Shown here piece by piece: positions 59,901 to 63,003 of a stretch of DNA of 64,000 nt. Positions within the stretch are counted from its first letter, which is position 1. Every line of letters begins with the position of its first letter. Under the pieces are notes generated by a model. It was not told where the DNA came from. It searched no databases and was given only the letters and a program-made list of their open reading frames with translations. This DNA is from Trileptium ribeirensis (lineage: Eukaryota; Nematoda; Enoplea; Enoplida; Thoracostomopsidae): contig JASANE010003392.1 of NCBI GenBank assembly GCA_030248225.1, positions 62,001 through 126,000 of the forward strand. Reading direction: 5' to 3'. The translations under genes and the position numbers were made by a program.

Positions 59901-62844
59901 CGTATAACTAAAACCCATTGACACAGTAGATATATCTATGTGGCAAGTAGATTAATTTGGCCGTACTTGTAGCAGTTGTAGGACGTTATACAGTAATGAT
60001 AATTTGTCGGACTTTAAGCTAGACATTAATTCCTGAATTTATTCTACTAAATTACAATTTTGAATGCACTTGCAAAAATAAAATGCTTTGTTCACTTATA
60101 TATCGCGCAAAATTGCTTGTAGGTAAAAGGGTTGTCGATTCAGTATGCAAAACAGGCTAAAAGGGTCGATGTTAGGAAGCTCAAAACTGCGATGTGGTCA
60201 ATTTTGACGGAAGGGTGCCAGCGTAACGTAAGTTAACCATTATATTAAAATTGGCGAGTATTTTATTGAATAATGTTGGACGTTGATAAACGCAAACAAG
60301 GGCGTACCCAGGAATTTTGAAAGGGGGGGTCGCGGCCCACAGCGGGTACCTAAAAGGGGAGGTCCGGGGGGTCGCGCTCACAAATGTGAAAGCGTGGTCC
60401 AGAATTGAAATATTAAGTACGCCATAAACAAGTAAAAAATGTAACTGTTGCCAAATTAGCGAATTTTAATACAAAAATGTGAAGTTTGGTCAAAAATACG
60501 GTTGAACGTAATTGTTTTCTAGTGCGAGAGAGGATAGTTTTAGGACAATTTCCGACATGATTTTCAACAGGAATCGTTCAAAAAAATTTTGTTTGGGGTT
60601 GAGCCAAAAGGGGGGATCGCGACCACGCAACCACCCCACCTGGCTACGCCCTTGAACGCGAACCCTTATGCCTATTTAGAAAAGGCATACTTTTATTTAT
60701 ATATGTTTCTGGTTTTTAGGGGAATTTTAGCCGCCCACACGGCTCGCACAAATTTGCGTCACATTGGGTACACACGCTACGCATCGAGCGTGTAGTAGCC
60801 AATATGTCCCGTTTCTCCTGTCCAGGAGTTCACTAGATGCATTGTTGTTATCTTATTTTATTCCTATTGAATTCTGGGAATAATGTATTCAAAGGTACTG
60901 AAGTAAAATTACTCCAAAGTTGCAACATATACAAGCTTTAATATCGTGCCGTAAGTACTCCTAAGCAATCTATGCTATTCATATCAGGTTGAACAAGTTC
61001 AAATTTATAAGGCACCGCAGCTGTCTAAATGGGTTAAACAGCCTCAACAAAGCATTCTTCTTTCAAAGCTTATTATTAATTTTAGGATACGAAGAATAAT
61101 TCCTGCAGGGTTACAGTGAAAGCTCTTGTGCATGTCATGTTGTGAATGGAAATTTTGGTCGCTTTAAGATGTATTGTTTGGCCGCAACTGGAACAGAAAT
61201 GAAAAAAATTACAGAATTCCGGTTCCAGTATTTTTTCAATCGCCGGTACCGGAATTCCGGCAATTTTCCTTTTTACGTTAGGTTTCGCTATCTTGTCATT
61301 TGTGGCCTTTTTAGTCGTTTCCGGCAGTAAAAATTGAAGGTTTACAGTATACTATTGACCAGGGTTTTTCAGTGTCCCGCTGGAATAACCCCCGGCTGGT
61401 TTGTTCCCTGTGGGGAAGCTTCGGTTTGAGCCTGGTTCGTCGTTCTCTCGCAAAATGTTTGCTCCACCCCGTTTATTACCCCTTCACAAAAATATCTCTC
61501 AGATGACATAGAAGTTTTTTACGAGAACGACGTTTTGATACTAAATTTTTTTTAATTTTAATCAAATTTTGCTGTTGTAAAAGTTTTGGCATCGTTTCTG
61601 AAGCGACTTTTAACTTGTGCTCAAAAACGCAGAATTTTTTAATTCTTAATTTTCTTAGACGCTCCACCCAATTGATTCGGTAATGTGTTGAATTTTATGT
61701 TGTTGTCGGGTTTGGTTCAGAACCAGGGGACCAGATAAGACGTCATAGGTTTTCGATCGCCAAGTAGGAACTCTTATAGGTAGGTACTATAGACAGGTAC
61801 AACTTCGTCGTCAAACGAGGTTATTCCGCGGCTTACACGGCTACTCAACATGTTTGTTTCGTGTTTCAAAACTGAAATAGTTATGTCCTTATTCACTAAA
61901 ACCCTCCAGTTGAACTCATACTGTGCCAATTTTGTAACAATACATCTCTGATAAGATTTTTAATTGAGTCGTACCAAAATTCTAGAGAAAGGGTCGATAT
62001 CTTTTGGGGTTATTTGGGATAAGAAATTCGTGTTGTTGCAAGCATTCGACAACTGCTAGGGGCCTCCATCCTTAAAGTTAATTCTGAGGTTGTTTTCAAG
62101 TGTTATGATTGGTAACTTTTGGGAATTTCTACATGTTTGTTATAGTGTAATGAATACATTGTCCTGTGCTGCATGAGACTTGCCTTTAACCTATTTTTGG
62201 CATTGGTGCATTTTCCGACATTTTAAAGACGACTAAACAAGCGCATCGGACATCATAACATTCTTCACTTTCGCCATTATTGAGTTTTATTTGGAAATGT
62301 TCTAGTGGTACGGGATATTTCTGCTTTGTTGCTCCTCAAAATATCTCTAACTTCCACTCAAATGTATTCGGTGGTTCGTGCATGTATTCGTGCTGCAGGA
62401 AGCGAGGGCGTAGCGAGAATGTTTTGATAAGCTACTATCCCATGCAGTTCATCTACTCTTAGCGAAATCGTGTGATTATATCCAGTATTTTCCGGATTAC
62501 TAGTCTTAATTTGAATAAAAATGCTCTACATATTACATGCGTTTAGTGTTGGCGTTTTCGCTACAAATGTTTGGTGGTTTCGTCAGATCTACCTTTAAGT
62601 TTCTTTATAATTTCAGAGATTGGACTCTGCCGAATGTACGTACAAGGATTCGGTGGATCGCATGCTGGAAGCAAAAAACTTTTCAGAGCTCTGTAAAGAC
62701 TTGCCAAATCAAGTATCTTCAGCTATGCTTTCGAACTTATCTGTTCCAACAGTATTCGTCTGCTTTCTTCACATGTGCAATGAAAAAGTGCTGAAACTAG
62801 ATCCACTGCTGGATATGACTGACTTTCGAATTTTACAAGATTAG
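2871..62844 (+). CDS. NCAPH: Condensin complex subunit 2 (NCAPH/CAP-H/Barren), split gene; span of recognised exons
   Basis: This is the kleisin of condensin I. In the family it bridges the SMC2/SMC4 ATPase pair and recruits the two HEAT-repeat subunits, for chromosome compaction in mitosis. The exons recognised are 2871-2961, 4776-4874, 6382-6499, 8335-8423, 9950-10018, 17860-18061, 21394-21482, 28386-28491, 37432-37573, 44263-44390, 49113-49432, 52663-52992, tentatively one starting at 60988, and 62617-62844. Without the tentative exon they total about 670 codons, against 700-750 usual for the family. Supporting evidence is the collinear family blocks, GT..AG borders and matching phases at every junction up to 52992. 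The N-terminal start is not identified. The protein is divergent in sequence but keeps the landmark motifs. Introns carry most of the mobile elements in the window. No frameshift or stop breaks any supported exon, so the gene looks intact. Confidence 0.93.
2962..4775 (+). other. NCAPH intron
   Basis: 1814-bp intron with gt..ag borders. The sequence is AT-rich. A minus-strand open frame at 3630-3818 has no recognisable motif. I see no clear mobile element or RNA gene in it. Confidence 0.8.
4776..4874 (+). CDS. NCAPH: NCAPH exon: KNAFSLHLIDML block
   Basis: A 33-codon exon, phase 0 at both ends, between ttgcttcag| and CAG|gttggc. It encodes KIGIKNAFSLHLIDMLPDVL, which continues the N-terminal family block (K.AF.LHLIDY in vertebrates), then a short acidic linker ending TNFQ. 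It joins the preceding exon ...LLTEN without a gap relative to the family. It has no ATG-initiated frame, so simple ORF calling misses it. Confidence 0.92.
4875..6381 (+). other. NCAPH intron
   Basis: 1507-bp intron, gttggc..ctag. Short overlapping open frames near 4964-5229 and 5614-5811 lack motifs. Nothing else is recognised. Confidence 0.8.
6382..6499 (+). CDS. NCAPH: NCAPH exon: LDAS.KIYAYRVD / GGLGK block
   Basis: The acceptor is atttgttctag| and the donor AAAG|gtatgt, leaving one base (phase 1). It encodes VAGASLDASAKIYAYRVD followed by VVHQAAYQMIGGLGKG. This is the CAP-H signature in which the family has A..LDAS.KIY..RVD.VH...Y...GGLG. It is one of the clearest identifiers of the gene. 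Confidence 0.96.
7138..7532. mobile_element. hAT-like MITE, 395 bp, with perfect 8-bp target duplication
   Basis: The ends are TAGTGATGTACCGGGG on the left and CCCCGGTACAACACTA on the right, imperfect inverted copies of each other. TTAAAAAC flanks the element on both sides (7130-7137 and 7533-7540), an exact 8-bp target duplication as expected for hAT transposases. The interior holds GC-rich foldback sequence and no transposase. It lies in the NCAPH intron at 6500-8334. Confidence 0.9.
8335..8423 (+). CDS. NCAPH: NCAPH exon: acidic then lysine-rich linker
   Basis: Starts after acatcttttag| with two bases that complete a GAC codon from the previous exon, and ends AAG|gtagcg in phase 0. It encodes an acidic stretch (DGTVDDLSGDASDTE) followed by a basic tail (KTQAVRKKVKKK). 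Vertebrate CAP-H has the same acidic-to-basic switch just after the GGLGK block. It is missed by ORF calling because it has no start codon and is short. Confidence 0.9.
9014..9627 (+). mobile_element. Helitron-like non-autonomous element (family B), short copy
   Basis: Begins TCAGAGCGTAGTG and ends CACTACGTTCTGCAATA...GAGTTACTAGT. The subterminal ends are inverted copies of each other, and the last five bases CTAGT fit the Helitron CTRRT rule. The interior has the motif block 'GGCCAAAA..CATTTTAG..CCCTTCAC' and copies of 'GTTCTGGAGTTATGG', shared with the copies at 14449 and 42775. No Rep/helicase sequence is present. It sits within the intron at 8424-9949. Confidence 0.65.
9950..10018 (+). 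CDS. NCAPH: NCAPH exon: RTVEANLKNIT..DVECEY block
   Basis: A 23-codon exon, phase 0 at both ends, between tatttttag| and CAA|gtcagt. It encodes TKCRTVEANLKNITLADVE and then CEYQ. This matches the family segment T(I/V)E.N..N(I/L)......CE that follows the lysine-rich linker. The next exon, nearly 8 kb away, continues directly with FDPLFRK. Confidence 0.9.
10521..10810. mobile_element. MITE family F, partial copy
   Basis: The left end GAGTCCACTTTAGGTGCG is the reverse complement of the right end of the copy at 48374-48655. The following bases (CAGTGCAGGATCGTAAAAGC) match the same copy in inverted orientation. The far end is not recognisable, so this copy looks truncated or diverged. Overlapping open frames here on both strands are by-products of the inverted repeat. 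Confidence 0.6.
11842..12211. mobile_element. MITE family C copy (GGGCTCTCC ends)
   Basis: Left GGGCTCTCCAAATTGGG and right GCGAATGGAGAGCC are inverted copies. The interior shares long stretches with the copies at 50748-51105 and about 57113-57490, for example GTTCAGAACAGGTG and CAATCGGTCCAAAGTA. Overlapping open frames on both strands here come from the repeat. Confidence 0.75.
12894..13610 (+). mobile_element. hAT family A MITE, 5'-missing copy
   Basis: Homologous to the right two-thirds of family A: GCGTCAAGCACCAGCCA, TTATCTGCAACGCAGCC, ATCGATAAATAAACATTATT, GAAGACCAGGTTCCGGATCC. The right end (CGGTTATATC) is degraded, and a Helitron-like fragment abuts it directly. The left terminal CAGGGAGTAACCGG is absent. 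Confidence 0.8.
13611..13945 (+). mobile_element. Helitron-like family B fragment
   Basis: Carries the family B internal block (GGGGTCAGAGGTCAAAATGG, TTTTAGCAGACTTCACGG, a TTATGGGGTTTGAGGTATGG unit) but neither terminus. It lies between two pieces of hAT family A, so it is either an insertion remnant or a rearrangement product. Confidence 0.6.
13980..14214 (+). mobile_element. Diverged hAT family A fragment
   Basis: Resembles the right part of family A (GTTTCCTACGGCATAACATG, AACGTATGTCTAGTAAAAGG, then TTCGAAAACCTGGGTCCGG) and stops near ATTATTCCGTG, close to the family's right terminus. It has an internal deletion relative to other copies. Confidence 0.6.
14449..15491 (+). mobile_element. 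Helitron-like family B, 1.0-kb copy with internal tandem units
   Basis: Starts TCAGAACGTAGTGAAACG and ends CTTCACTACGTTCTGCAATC...GAGTTACTAGT. The interior repeats a unit of roughly 300-400 bp containing CCCTTCACGGAAGCAAGGTT and AATTTGTTCTGACG. It ends CTAGT|A. No protein of the family is encoded. Confidence 0.7.
15871..16047. mobile_element. Small foldback element, 177 bp
   Basis: GTCCACAG at the left and CTGTGGAC at the right are perfect inverted ends. The arms share GGGGAACCCATGTTCAT with its inverse. There is no coding content. Confidence 0.65.
16171..16226 (+). repeat. 28-bp perfect tandem duplication
   Basis: Two back-to-back copies of a 28-base unit beginning TATATCGCTGCAGTGCTG and ending TTTTGTGAA. 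Only two units are present. Confidence 0.9.
16419..17462 (-). mobile_element. hAT family A MITE, reverse orientation, with nested insertion
   Basis: The ends are CAGGGAATAACCGGAACC and GGTTACTCCCTG. The flanks are ACGGCTAA (16411-16418) and ACGGCTAG (17463-17470), a 7/8 match that fits an 8-bp target duplication. Relative to full copies it has lost most of its middle (junction near 16592) and carries a second element at about 16721-17275. Confidence 0.88.
16721..17275. mobile_element. Element with TTGAGCGGAGCGA ends nested in a hAT MITE
   Basis: The left end TTGAGCGGAGCGA and the right end TCGCTCCGCTCAA are exact inverted copies. They interrupt the host MITE between CATTGTATA and TATATTACAT. 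A 65-aa open frame at 16690-16887 crosses the left border and so is not a gene. Confidence 0.7.
17860..18061 (+). CDS. NCAPH: NCAPH exon: FDPLFRK ... SAGLL ... LLFMSD block
   Basis: The acceptor is tatgatttcag| and the donor AAAG|gtatgt. The exon is 202 nt, in phase 0 and out phase 1. It encodes FDPLFRKICLYLEEPKSAGL and ends KPELLFMSDKFK. The family has DP.F......FDE.S..G.L...L and later ELLFPSD at the same places. A longer open frame covers the same bases in another register (17702-18013) and is a shadow. Confidence 0.93.
19568..19693. mobile_element. Short TIR element (TACAGTACTCG ends)
   Basis: The left TACAGTACTCG and the right CGAGTGCTGTA are inverted copies, with a single mismatch. The interior repeats CTCGCTCAC motifs in foldback. 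A related 83-bp copy lies at 36640-36722. It has no coding content. Confidence 0.65.
20340..20640 (-). pseudogene. RTE-type LINE fragment (C-terminal RT region)
   Basis: Minus-strand reading gives LRISFLDHVFQQSGI, then INRRLRRTGQVFRM. This matches the RTE-clade tail pattern LRI.W.DH.......I...I..RRLRW.GH..RM. Neighbouring frames upstream read pieces such as SALRLRNLAHEGYS with stops between. It is a short, frame-broken relic. Confidence 0.7.
21394..21482 (+). CDS. NCAPH: NCAPH exon: LCVSLSTVSF block
   Basis: The acceptor is aattgttacag| and the donor ACG|gtaagt. Two leading bases complete a GAA codon from the previous exon, and it leaves in phase 0. It encodes ELSEQLLSLGDHNLCVSLST, then VSFEDDMSIT. 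It aligns with the family segment (D..ICPSLA.F.F) that follows the LLF.SD motif. The intervening linker is shorter than in vertebrates. Confidence 0.85.
22255..23140 (+). repeat. Diverged tandem array, about 160-bp units (family D)
   Basis: About five degenerate units, each with a GTGACTTTGTGAGC-like start, an AGTACCTACATACCTTTCT-like segment, TGTGCTAAT, then GGCCCAAAAATTCG and GTTAAAAAGTAAA. Family D units recur at 45010-45690 in both orientations. Open frames inside are not supported. Confidence 0.75.
23386..24925 (+). mobile_element. hAT family A MITE interrupted by a solo LTR
   Basis: Starts CAGGGAGTAACCGGAATTCC and ends CCGGTTATTCCCTG. The flanks CCGCAGAT (23378-23385) and CTGCAGAT (24926-24933) agree at 7 of 8 bases, fitting a hAT target duplication. 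The MITE sequence CCAATACA|CCAAGCAAAAG is split by the LTR at 23502-24191. Confidence 0.9.
23502..24191 (+). mobile_element. Solo LTR, 690 bp
   Basis: Begins TGTAACGATTATTATT and ends GGTTGGTCGCTACA, fitting the TG..CA rule, and is flanked by CAGC on both sides (23498-23501 and 24192-24195). AATAAACTA occurs twice, near 23851 and 24002. The second half holds five short CGTC..GACG hairpins. No internal retroelement sequence is present, so it is probably the result of LTR-LTR recombination. The class (Gypsy- or Pao-like) cannot be set without a search. Confidence 0.75.
24854..25077 (+). repeat. 112-bp tandem duplication of a MITE end plus flank
   Basis: Two copies with a 112-base period. Each holds the hAT family A right end (GAAGACCAGGTTCCGGAT to TTCCCTG), the CTGCAGAT flank and ATAATGCAAGATATTAACTA. 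The duplication therefore happened after the MITE inserted. Confidence 0.9.
25605..26567 (+). mobile_element. hAT family A MITE, 963 bp, with perfect 8-bp target duplication
   Basis: CAGGGAGTAACCGGAATTCC at the left and CCGGTTATTTCCTG at the right. CCATTAAC flanks both sides exactly (25597-25604 and 26568-26575). This is the reference copy for the family. Internal marks include GCGTCAAGCACCAGCCA, ATCTGCAACGCAGC, TCTACGCTCCATGCG and GAAGACCAGGTTCCGGATC. There is no transposase. It lies next to a minus-strand splice donor at 26579. Confidence 0.95.
26580..26740 (-). CDS. Candidate exon of an unidentified gene on the minus strand
   Basis: Read on the minus strand, a pyrimidine-rich acceptor (tttattttactaccag|) precedes 161 nt that stay open and end GACG|gtatgt. 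It enters in phase 2 and leaves in phase 1. It encodes SRTRSGSSKAPTPETARRQQ, a polar middle, and RRPCGIDEGIKSLFGSGD. The composition is that of a disordered, charged protein segment. The RP.G.....LFGSG end weakly recalls the PPGG..S.LFG repeats of Jupiter/HN1-type proteins, but that is only a resemblance. I could not find neighbouring exons. A more upstream GC-rich stretch (26880-27003) is open in the same frame but may be repeat. It lies inside an NCAPH intron. Confidence 0.5.
28386..28491 (+). CDS. NCAPH: NCAPH exon: acidic middle region
   Basis: With the acceptor ccatttcag| ending at 28385 the exon is in phase 0 and reads NGSASDDTNCESDRLAEILG, then DYCPIDLPPTNPDLI, ending ATAG|gtattt in phase 1. 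A second acceptor 17 bases upstream has a better pyrimidine tract, but joined to the previous exon it would shift the frame into a stop. Assignment to the low-complexity acidic middle of CAP-H rests on phase continuity and composition, not on a strong motif. Confidence 0.75.
30382..31504 (+). mobile_element. hAT family A MITE, 1.1-kb near-complete copy
   Basis: Starts CAGGGAGTAACCGGAATTC and ends CGGTTATTTCCTG. It is collinear with the copies at 25605 and 63004 and keeps a middle segment (CCGGTCCAACTCTGTAACAG) that the 25605 copy lacks. The flanks TAGCACAG and CTGCTCAG match at only 5 of 8 bases, so the target duplication is decayed or absent. Confidence 0.88.
31520..31745 (+). repeat. Satellite-like family G segment (unoccupied RTE site)
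   Basis: Contains GCTATATGGGTGTTTTTGGTCTC, AGAGTAATGTATCCTCTA, ATTCAAGCAACAT and CATATTCAAC-type sequence that also flank the RTE insertion at 58094-59754. The segment here runs through the site without interruption. Confidence 0.7.
31765..32400. mobile_element. Degraded hAT family A sequence
   Basis: Recognisable remnants: TAATTTCAAGTTGCCTACG, ATAACATGTAACAG, TAAATTTCTAAAACCAGG and a right end ACTATTCCG near 32207. A second partial stretch (GTGCATTCAGTGTGACAC, GGCAGATGACATTTTTT) follows. It is diverged and broken. Confidence 0.5.
32612..35283 (-). pseudogene. LINE ORF2: APE endonuclease and reverse transcriptase, broken
   Basis: The endonuclease starts after SNGELACLMFNAQSIVRK, with CVSETWLHD, GGSLIFAH and FLLLGDFN. 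A TGA at 34705-34707 follows GDFN, where the frame then continues as PQINWS and DLVFCSSD, IGRSDHFTV. RT motifs seen are SSPGPDGIPN, WLFAHVVPIYKKGS, NYRPVSLTS, then after a gap VSQGSVLGPLLF and TFADDTSLL (about 33415-33426). The stretch between the NYRPVSLTS and the GPLLRFVG motifs is missing about 100 residues, including the first catalytic aspartate. Frameshifts lie near 34170, 33600 and 33030. The C-terminus reads RRATRLVYGLDHMDYDDR and ends GALPEL. Confidence 0.92.
35301..36334 (-). pseudogene. LINE ORF1: PHD-like finger, coiled coil, RRM-like core
   Basis: The first part (36334-36020) begins MPSETDRSMRSSQSGQ and has a cysteine/histidine pattern C-H..C..G, C..C...FH..C and W.C..C, typical of a PHD-type finger. 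A frameshift near 36095 moves the continuing protein to the frame 36089-35301. That part has a predicted coiled coil (CDKLEVALESLTKTVSD), then RRKHNLLVFDLHP, ITAFNRVGQ and PDRTPAEQAKERTVYEEYMK. These fit the RNA-binding ORF1 proteins of CR1/L2-type LINEs, which act as nucleic-acid chaperones in the retrotransposition complex. Confidence 0.85.
36640..36722. mobile_element. Short TIR element (TACAGTACTC / GAGTGCTGTA)
   Basis: An 83-bp foldback whose ends match those at 19568-19693. The centre is GAGCAGCGAGCGAGG-like. The open frame that overlaps it (36657-36911) is not supported. Confidence 0.6.
37432..37573 (+). CDS. NCAPH: NCAPH exon: aspartate/asparagine-rich region
   Basis: The acceptor is cctttgtttttag| and the donor CCG|gtagct. 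Two leading bases complete a valine codon, and it leaves in phase 2. It encodes an acidic stretch beginning VPDYAGDDCNDVDFNAVDTD, matching the acidic segment (E.DCGDF..G...DDFD) before the CAP-G-binding region in the family. It lies between a decayed LINE upstream and several kb of repeats downstream. Confidence 0.88.
38690..39960 (+). repeat. Two diverged direct copies of a roughly 640-bp repeat
   Basis: Matched landmarks in order: TTTTGAGG(T/A)GACA (38748, 39376), AATGAAG(C/T)GCGG (38810, 39458), AATGCA(G/A)TTAT and then GGTTCCCC/GGTTTTCTTC, with a following ACCCAGG/CCCCAGG block. The spacing is about 630-650 bp. Minus-strand open frames in each copy (38889-39158, 39566-39769) are not supported as genes. 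Confidence 0.55.
39065..39099 (+). repeat. 18-bp tandem duplication
   Basis: CATGCCGTATCAGCCTAT is repeated twice in direct succession, with the second copy lacking its last base. Confidence 0.85.
40352..41811 (-). mobile_element. hAT family A MITE, reverse orientation, with nested element
   Basis: The left end is CTGGGAATAAGCGGAACCC and the right end CCGGTTACTACCTG, both slightly decayed. The flanks are AAATTTTG (40344-40351) and ATATTTTG (41812-41819), a 7/8 target duplication. The interior is collinear with the copies at 30382 and 63004 in inverse orientation, apart from a 345-bp insertion at 40894. Confidence 0.88.
40894..41238. mobile_element. hAT-like MITE (GGCGGCGGAAC ends) nested in family A
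   Basis: The left end CAGTGGCGGCGGAACTGGGG and the right end GTTCCGCCGCC are inverted copies, with C-rich and G-rich stretches just inside. Near-duplicate flanks AATTTGAA and AATCTGAA (7/8) lie a base or so outside each end. The interior frame 40978-41241 lacks transposase motifs. Confidence 0.75.
42775..44103 (+). mobile_element. Helitron-like family B, largest copy (1.33 kb)
   Basis: Starts TCAGAACGTAGTGTAACG and ends CTTCACTACGTTCTGCAATC...GAGTTACTAGT. It has an internal run of three to four units, each with CATTTTAGTACC(C/T)TTCAC, CATAGTAAAATGATAAATGC and AAATTTGTTCTGACG. Just before CTAGT a short CTC-GATA-GAG stem may act as the 3' hairpin. Open frames within (42885-43785) are repeat-derived. 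Classification as Helitron-like rests on the CTAGT end and the subterminal inverted repeats. Confidence 0.7.
44263..44390 (+). CDS. NCAPH: NCAPH exon: EYNFFSP..LSTW.GPENWR block
   Basis: The acceptor is ctttattttcag|, in phase 2, and the first base completes CGA. It encodes SSEYNFFSPNCLSTWQGPEN followed by WRLKAMKR, one of the best conserved CAP-H motifs (EYSYFSP...MW.GP.HWR in vertebrates), in the central region that contacts the CAP-G HEAT subunit. The chosen donor is CGAA|gtaaat. It is the only nearby GT giving phase 1, which the next exon needs. The open frame runs on for 18 more codons, which I treat as intron. Confidence 0.94.
45010..45690. repeat. Inverted (head-to-head) family D array
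   Basis: 45040-45400 carries reverse-orientation units (AACGAACCTAAATCGCACTT, GATACGAAAAATCGAA, GGGGGCCCA). 45410-45690 carries forward units (CTATACCTCTAAAATTGGGC, TTTTTCGTATCTAACTCG, GGTCCGTTA). The two arms share the direct array's motifs at 22255-23140 and could fold on each other. Confidence 0.75.
48374..48655. mobile_element. MITE family F, complete copy, 282 bp
   Basis: The left end GAGTCCACTGTAATACACCG and the right end GCGCACCTAAAGTGGACTC share inverted GAGTCCACT cores. The interior is relatively GC-rich and has CACGTGCACTCATTGC and TTACGATCCTGAACTGAC, which recur inverted at 10521. It lies in the intron just before the exon at 49113. Confidence 0.7.
49113..49432 (+). CDS. NCAPH: NCAPH exon: post-GP.NWR region to DLVSLYLKDEFV
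   Basis: The acceptor is attatgttttag| and the donor TTTGTG|gtacat. It is 320 nt, entering in phase 1 and leaving in phase 0. It begins NTENADPKKERRKRNAVLSS with an acidic FNDLQD segment, like the basic-then-acidic KK...F.IDF.DD of the family. It ends DLVSLYLKDEFV, equivalent to LVQLHLKP in vertebrates. It is one of the two largest exons. The open frame extending upstream to 49007 is intron reading through. Confidence 0.92.
49889..50452. mobile_element. Foldback element with long arms, about 560 bp
   Basis: The left arm has CCCAAAAATGGTCAGATT, TTTTTGTGATCCTCGAGACC and AAAATTTTAGATTTTTTCGG. The right arm carries their inverses in reverse order (CGAGGATCGCAAAAGTACC, AATCTGACCATTTTTGGG). Each arm is about 150-200 bp with mismatches, and the centre lies near 50170. 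No protein is recognised. Confidence 0.7.
50748..51105. mobile_element. MITE family C, complete copy with 5-bp target duplication
   Basis: The ends CTGGGCTCTCC and GGAGAGCCCAG are perfect inverted repeats. CAGGT flanks both sides (50743-50747 and 51106-51110). The 358-bp interior is collinear with the copies at 11842 and about 57113. It has no coding content. Confidence 0.82.
52663..52992 (+). CDS. NCAPH: NCAPH exon: acidic region before the C-terminal domain
   Basis: The acceptor is cgttacttgtag|, and the donor chosen is TGTCAG|gttagt. The exon is 330 nt, phase 0 at both ends. It encodes 110 residues with ISGSDIDSLEHFMFDDDEDM, corresponding to the acidic DSDDEDLDDLF segment of the family. 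Weaker donors exist earlier in the same frame (for example near 52908 and 52939), so alternative 3' borders are possible. Confidence 0.88.
55290..55430 (+). repeat. Degenerate minisatellite with GCGTTTAAA core
   Basis: Five or six imperfect units of 20-30 bases, each with (A/G)(C/T)GTTTAAA followed by a CAC(A/G)CAC or CACAAAC segment, for example AAAAGCGTTTAAAAGCACAA and GCAAATGCGTTTAAATACAT. The orientation is constant. Confidence 0.75.
57000..58080 (+). repeat. Satellite-like family G units, interrupted by a MITE
   Basis: Units of roughly 165-190 bp with TTCGAGCTATATG, TTGGTCTCAATTT, TTATCCTTTATGT, CTGCTATTTTTGTTGTTTAC and CACACGAAAA recur three to four times. A family C MITE (about 57113-57490) lies inside the first unit. 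Related single units lie near 29440-29650 and 31520-31745. Confidence 0.7.
57113..57490. mobile_element. MITE family C, third copy
   Basis: The right end CAGCGAATAGAGAGCCC and the interior (AATCGATCCAAAGTACATAA, GGTTTAGAACAG) match the copies at 11842 and 50748. The left end has decayed. It sits within satellite-like family G sequence. Confidence 0.7.
58094..59754 (+). mobile_element. RTE-type LINE, 5'-truncated and inactive
   Basis: Flanked by ATTCAAGCAACAT (58081-58093) and ATTCAAGCAAAAT (59755-59767), a 12/13-base target duplication. Plus-strand frames carry NPKQWKTIIIPFHKK, DFTNAFDFIHKQSLHKV, SGLLQGPILSPNLFNDVV, the RT catalytic TAYGDDITIA (about 58970-58999), CFINTQ, and YGCGTWRVK. The order is that of an RTE-clade reverse transcriptase. 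The endonuclease is missing, and stops and frameshifts break the frame (for example after AIRQL at 59258 and before 58877). Confidence 0.88.
59768..59900 (+). repeat. Family G segment downstream of the RTE
   Basis: Reads on from the interrupted unit (GGTTGATGCTAATCATACAT, TACATATTCAACAATC, AATTCACCACC..GCGATAAGAC) and matches 31640-31740, which is the same repeat without the RTE. Confidence 0.65.
60297..60654. mobile_element. hAT-like MITE, 358 bp (CAAGGGCGTA ends)
   Basis: CAAGGGCGTACCCAGG at the left and CCTGGCTACGCCCTTG at the right are inverted copies. The flanks AACGCAAA (60289-60296) and AACGCGAA (60655-60662) agree at 7 of 8 bases. GGGGGGGTCGCGGCC and GGGGGATCGCGACCAC form a second inverted pair inside. 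No transposase is present. Confidence 0.88.
60988..61108 (+). CDS. Tentative NCAPH exon: start of the C-terminal winged-helix domain
   Basis: After a fair acceptor (tattcatatcag|) an open phase-0 frame reads VEQVQIYKAPQLSKWVKQ. The family has K(V/I).KI.I.YAK.AK..D at this point, and the V..(V/I).I spacing fits loosely. The donor is unclear. gttaaa after TGG at 61033 would give a 45-nt phase-0 exon. Later sites near 61104-61110 would need the last exon to begin at 62619. The end given here is only indicative. Some exon is required between 52992 and 62617 if the C-terminal domain is complete, but this may not be it. Confidence 0.38.
61110..62616 (+). other. Intron before the terminal NCAPH exon
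   Basis: About 1.5 kb. A CCGG-rich patch at 61210-61265 (CGGTACCGGAATTCCGGCAA) recalls the hAT family A terminus, but without the rest of the element. Minus-strand and plus-strand open frames here have no recognised motif. Confidence 0.6.
62617..62844 (+). CDS. NCAPH: NCAPH terminal exon: C-terminal SMC4-binding winged helix and stop
   Basis: The acceptor is ttataatttcag|, and the exon ends at a TAG at 62842-62844. It encodes NFSELCKDLPNQVSSAML, then SNLSVPTVFVCFLHMCNEKV and a short LKLDPLLD tail. This matches the CAP-H C-terminus (DL....P..MA.NLS.P.AF.CLLHL.NEKNLKL), which in the family forms the winged-helix that binds the SMC4 cap. An AGAG at the border allows a start at 62619 as well. 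No AATAAA is evident between the stop and the MITE that begins at 63004. Confidence 0.95.
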   Translation, partial: RLDSAECTYKDSVDRMLEAKNFSELCKDLPNQVSSAMLSNLSVPTVFVCFLHMCNEKVLKLDPLLDMTDFRILQD

Positions 62845-63003
62845 CAATAGCGTACGTGATATAATTATATCGGAACTCAAGAAATATTGGAGTTGGGGGC
62901 TAGGTCCGTCGCTTTGACTGTTGGGTTATCCGGAATATCGTTTTTATGTTATCCATTGTATAAATTAATCATCCCATGAAACTGACGTGGCATAACTCAT
63001 GAG

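Larger units (their letters stand above)
52993..60987 (+). other. NCAPH intron region up to the tentative exon
   Basis: 8.0 kb. It contains minisatellite sequence near 55.3 kb, satellite-like family G with an inserted MITE and an inserted RTE (57000-59900), and a small hAT-like MITE (60297-60654). 53000-55280 and 55450-57000 hold only unassigned sequence. The minus-strand frame 54861-55154 is rich in polar residues but has no motif. Confidence 0.7.
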
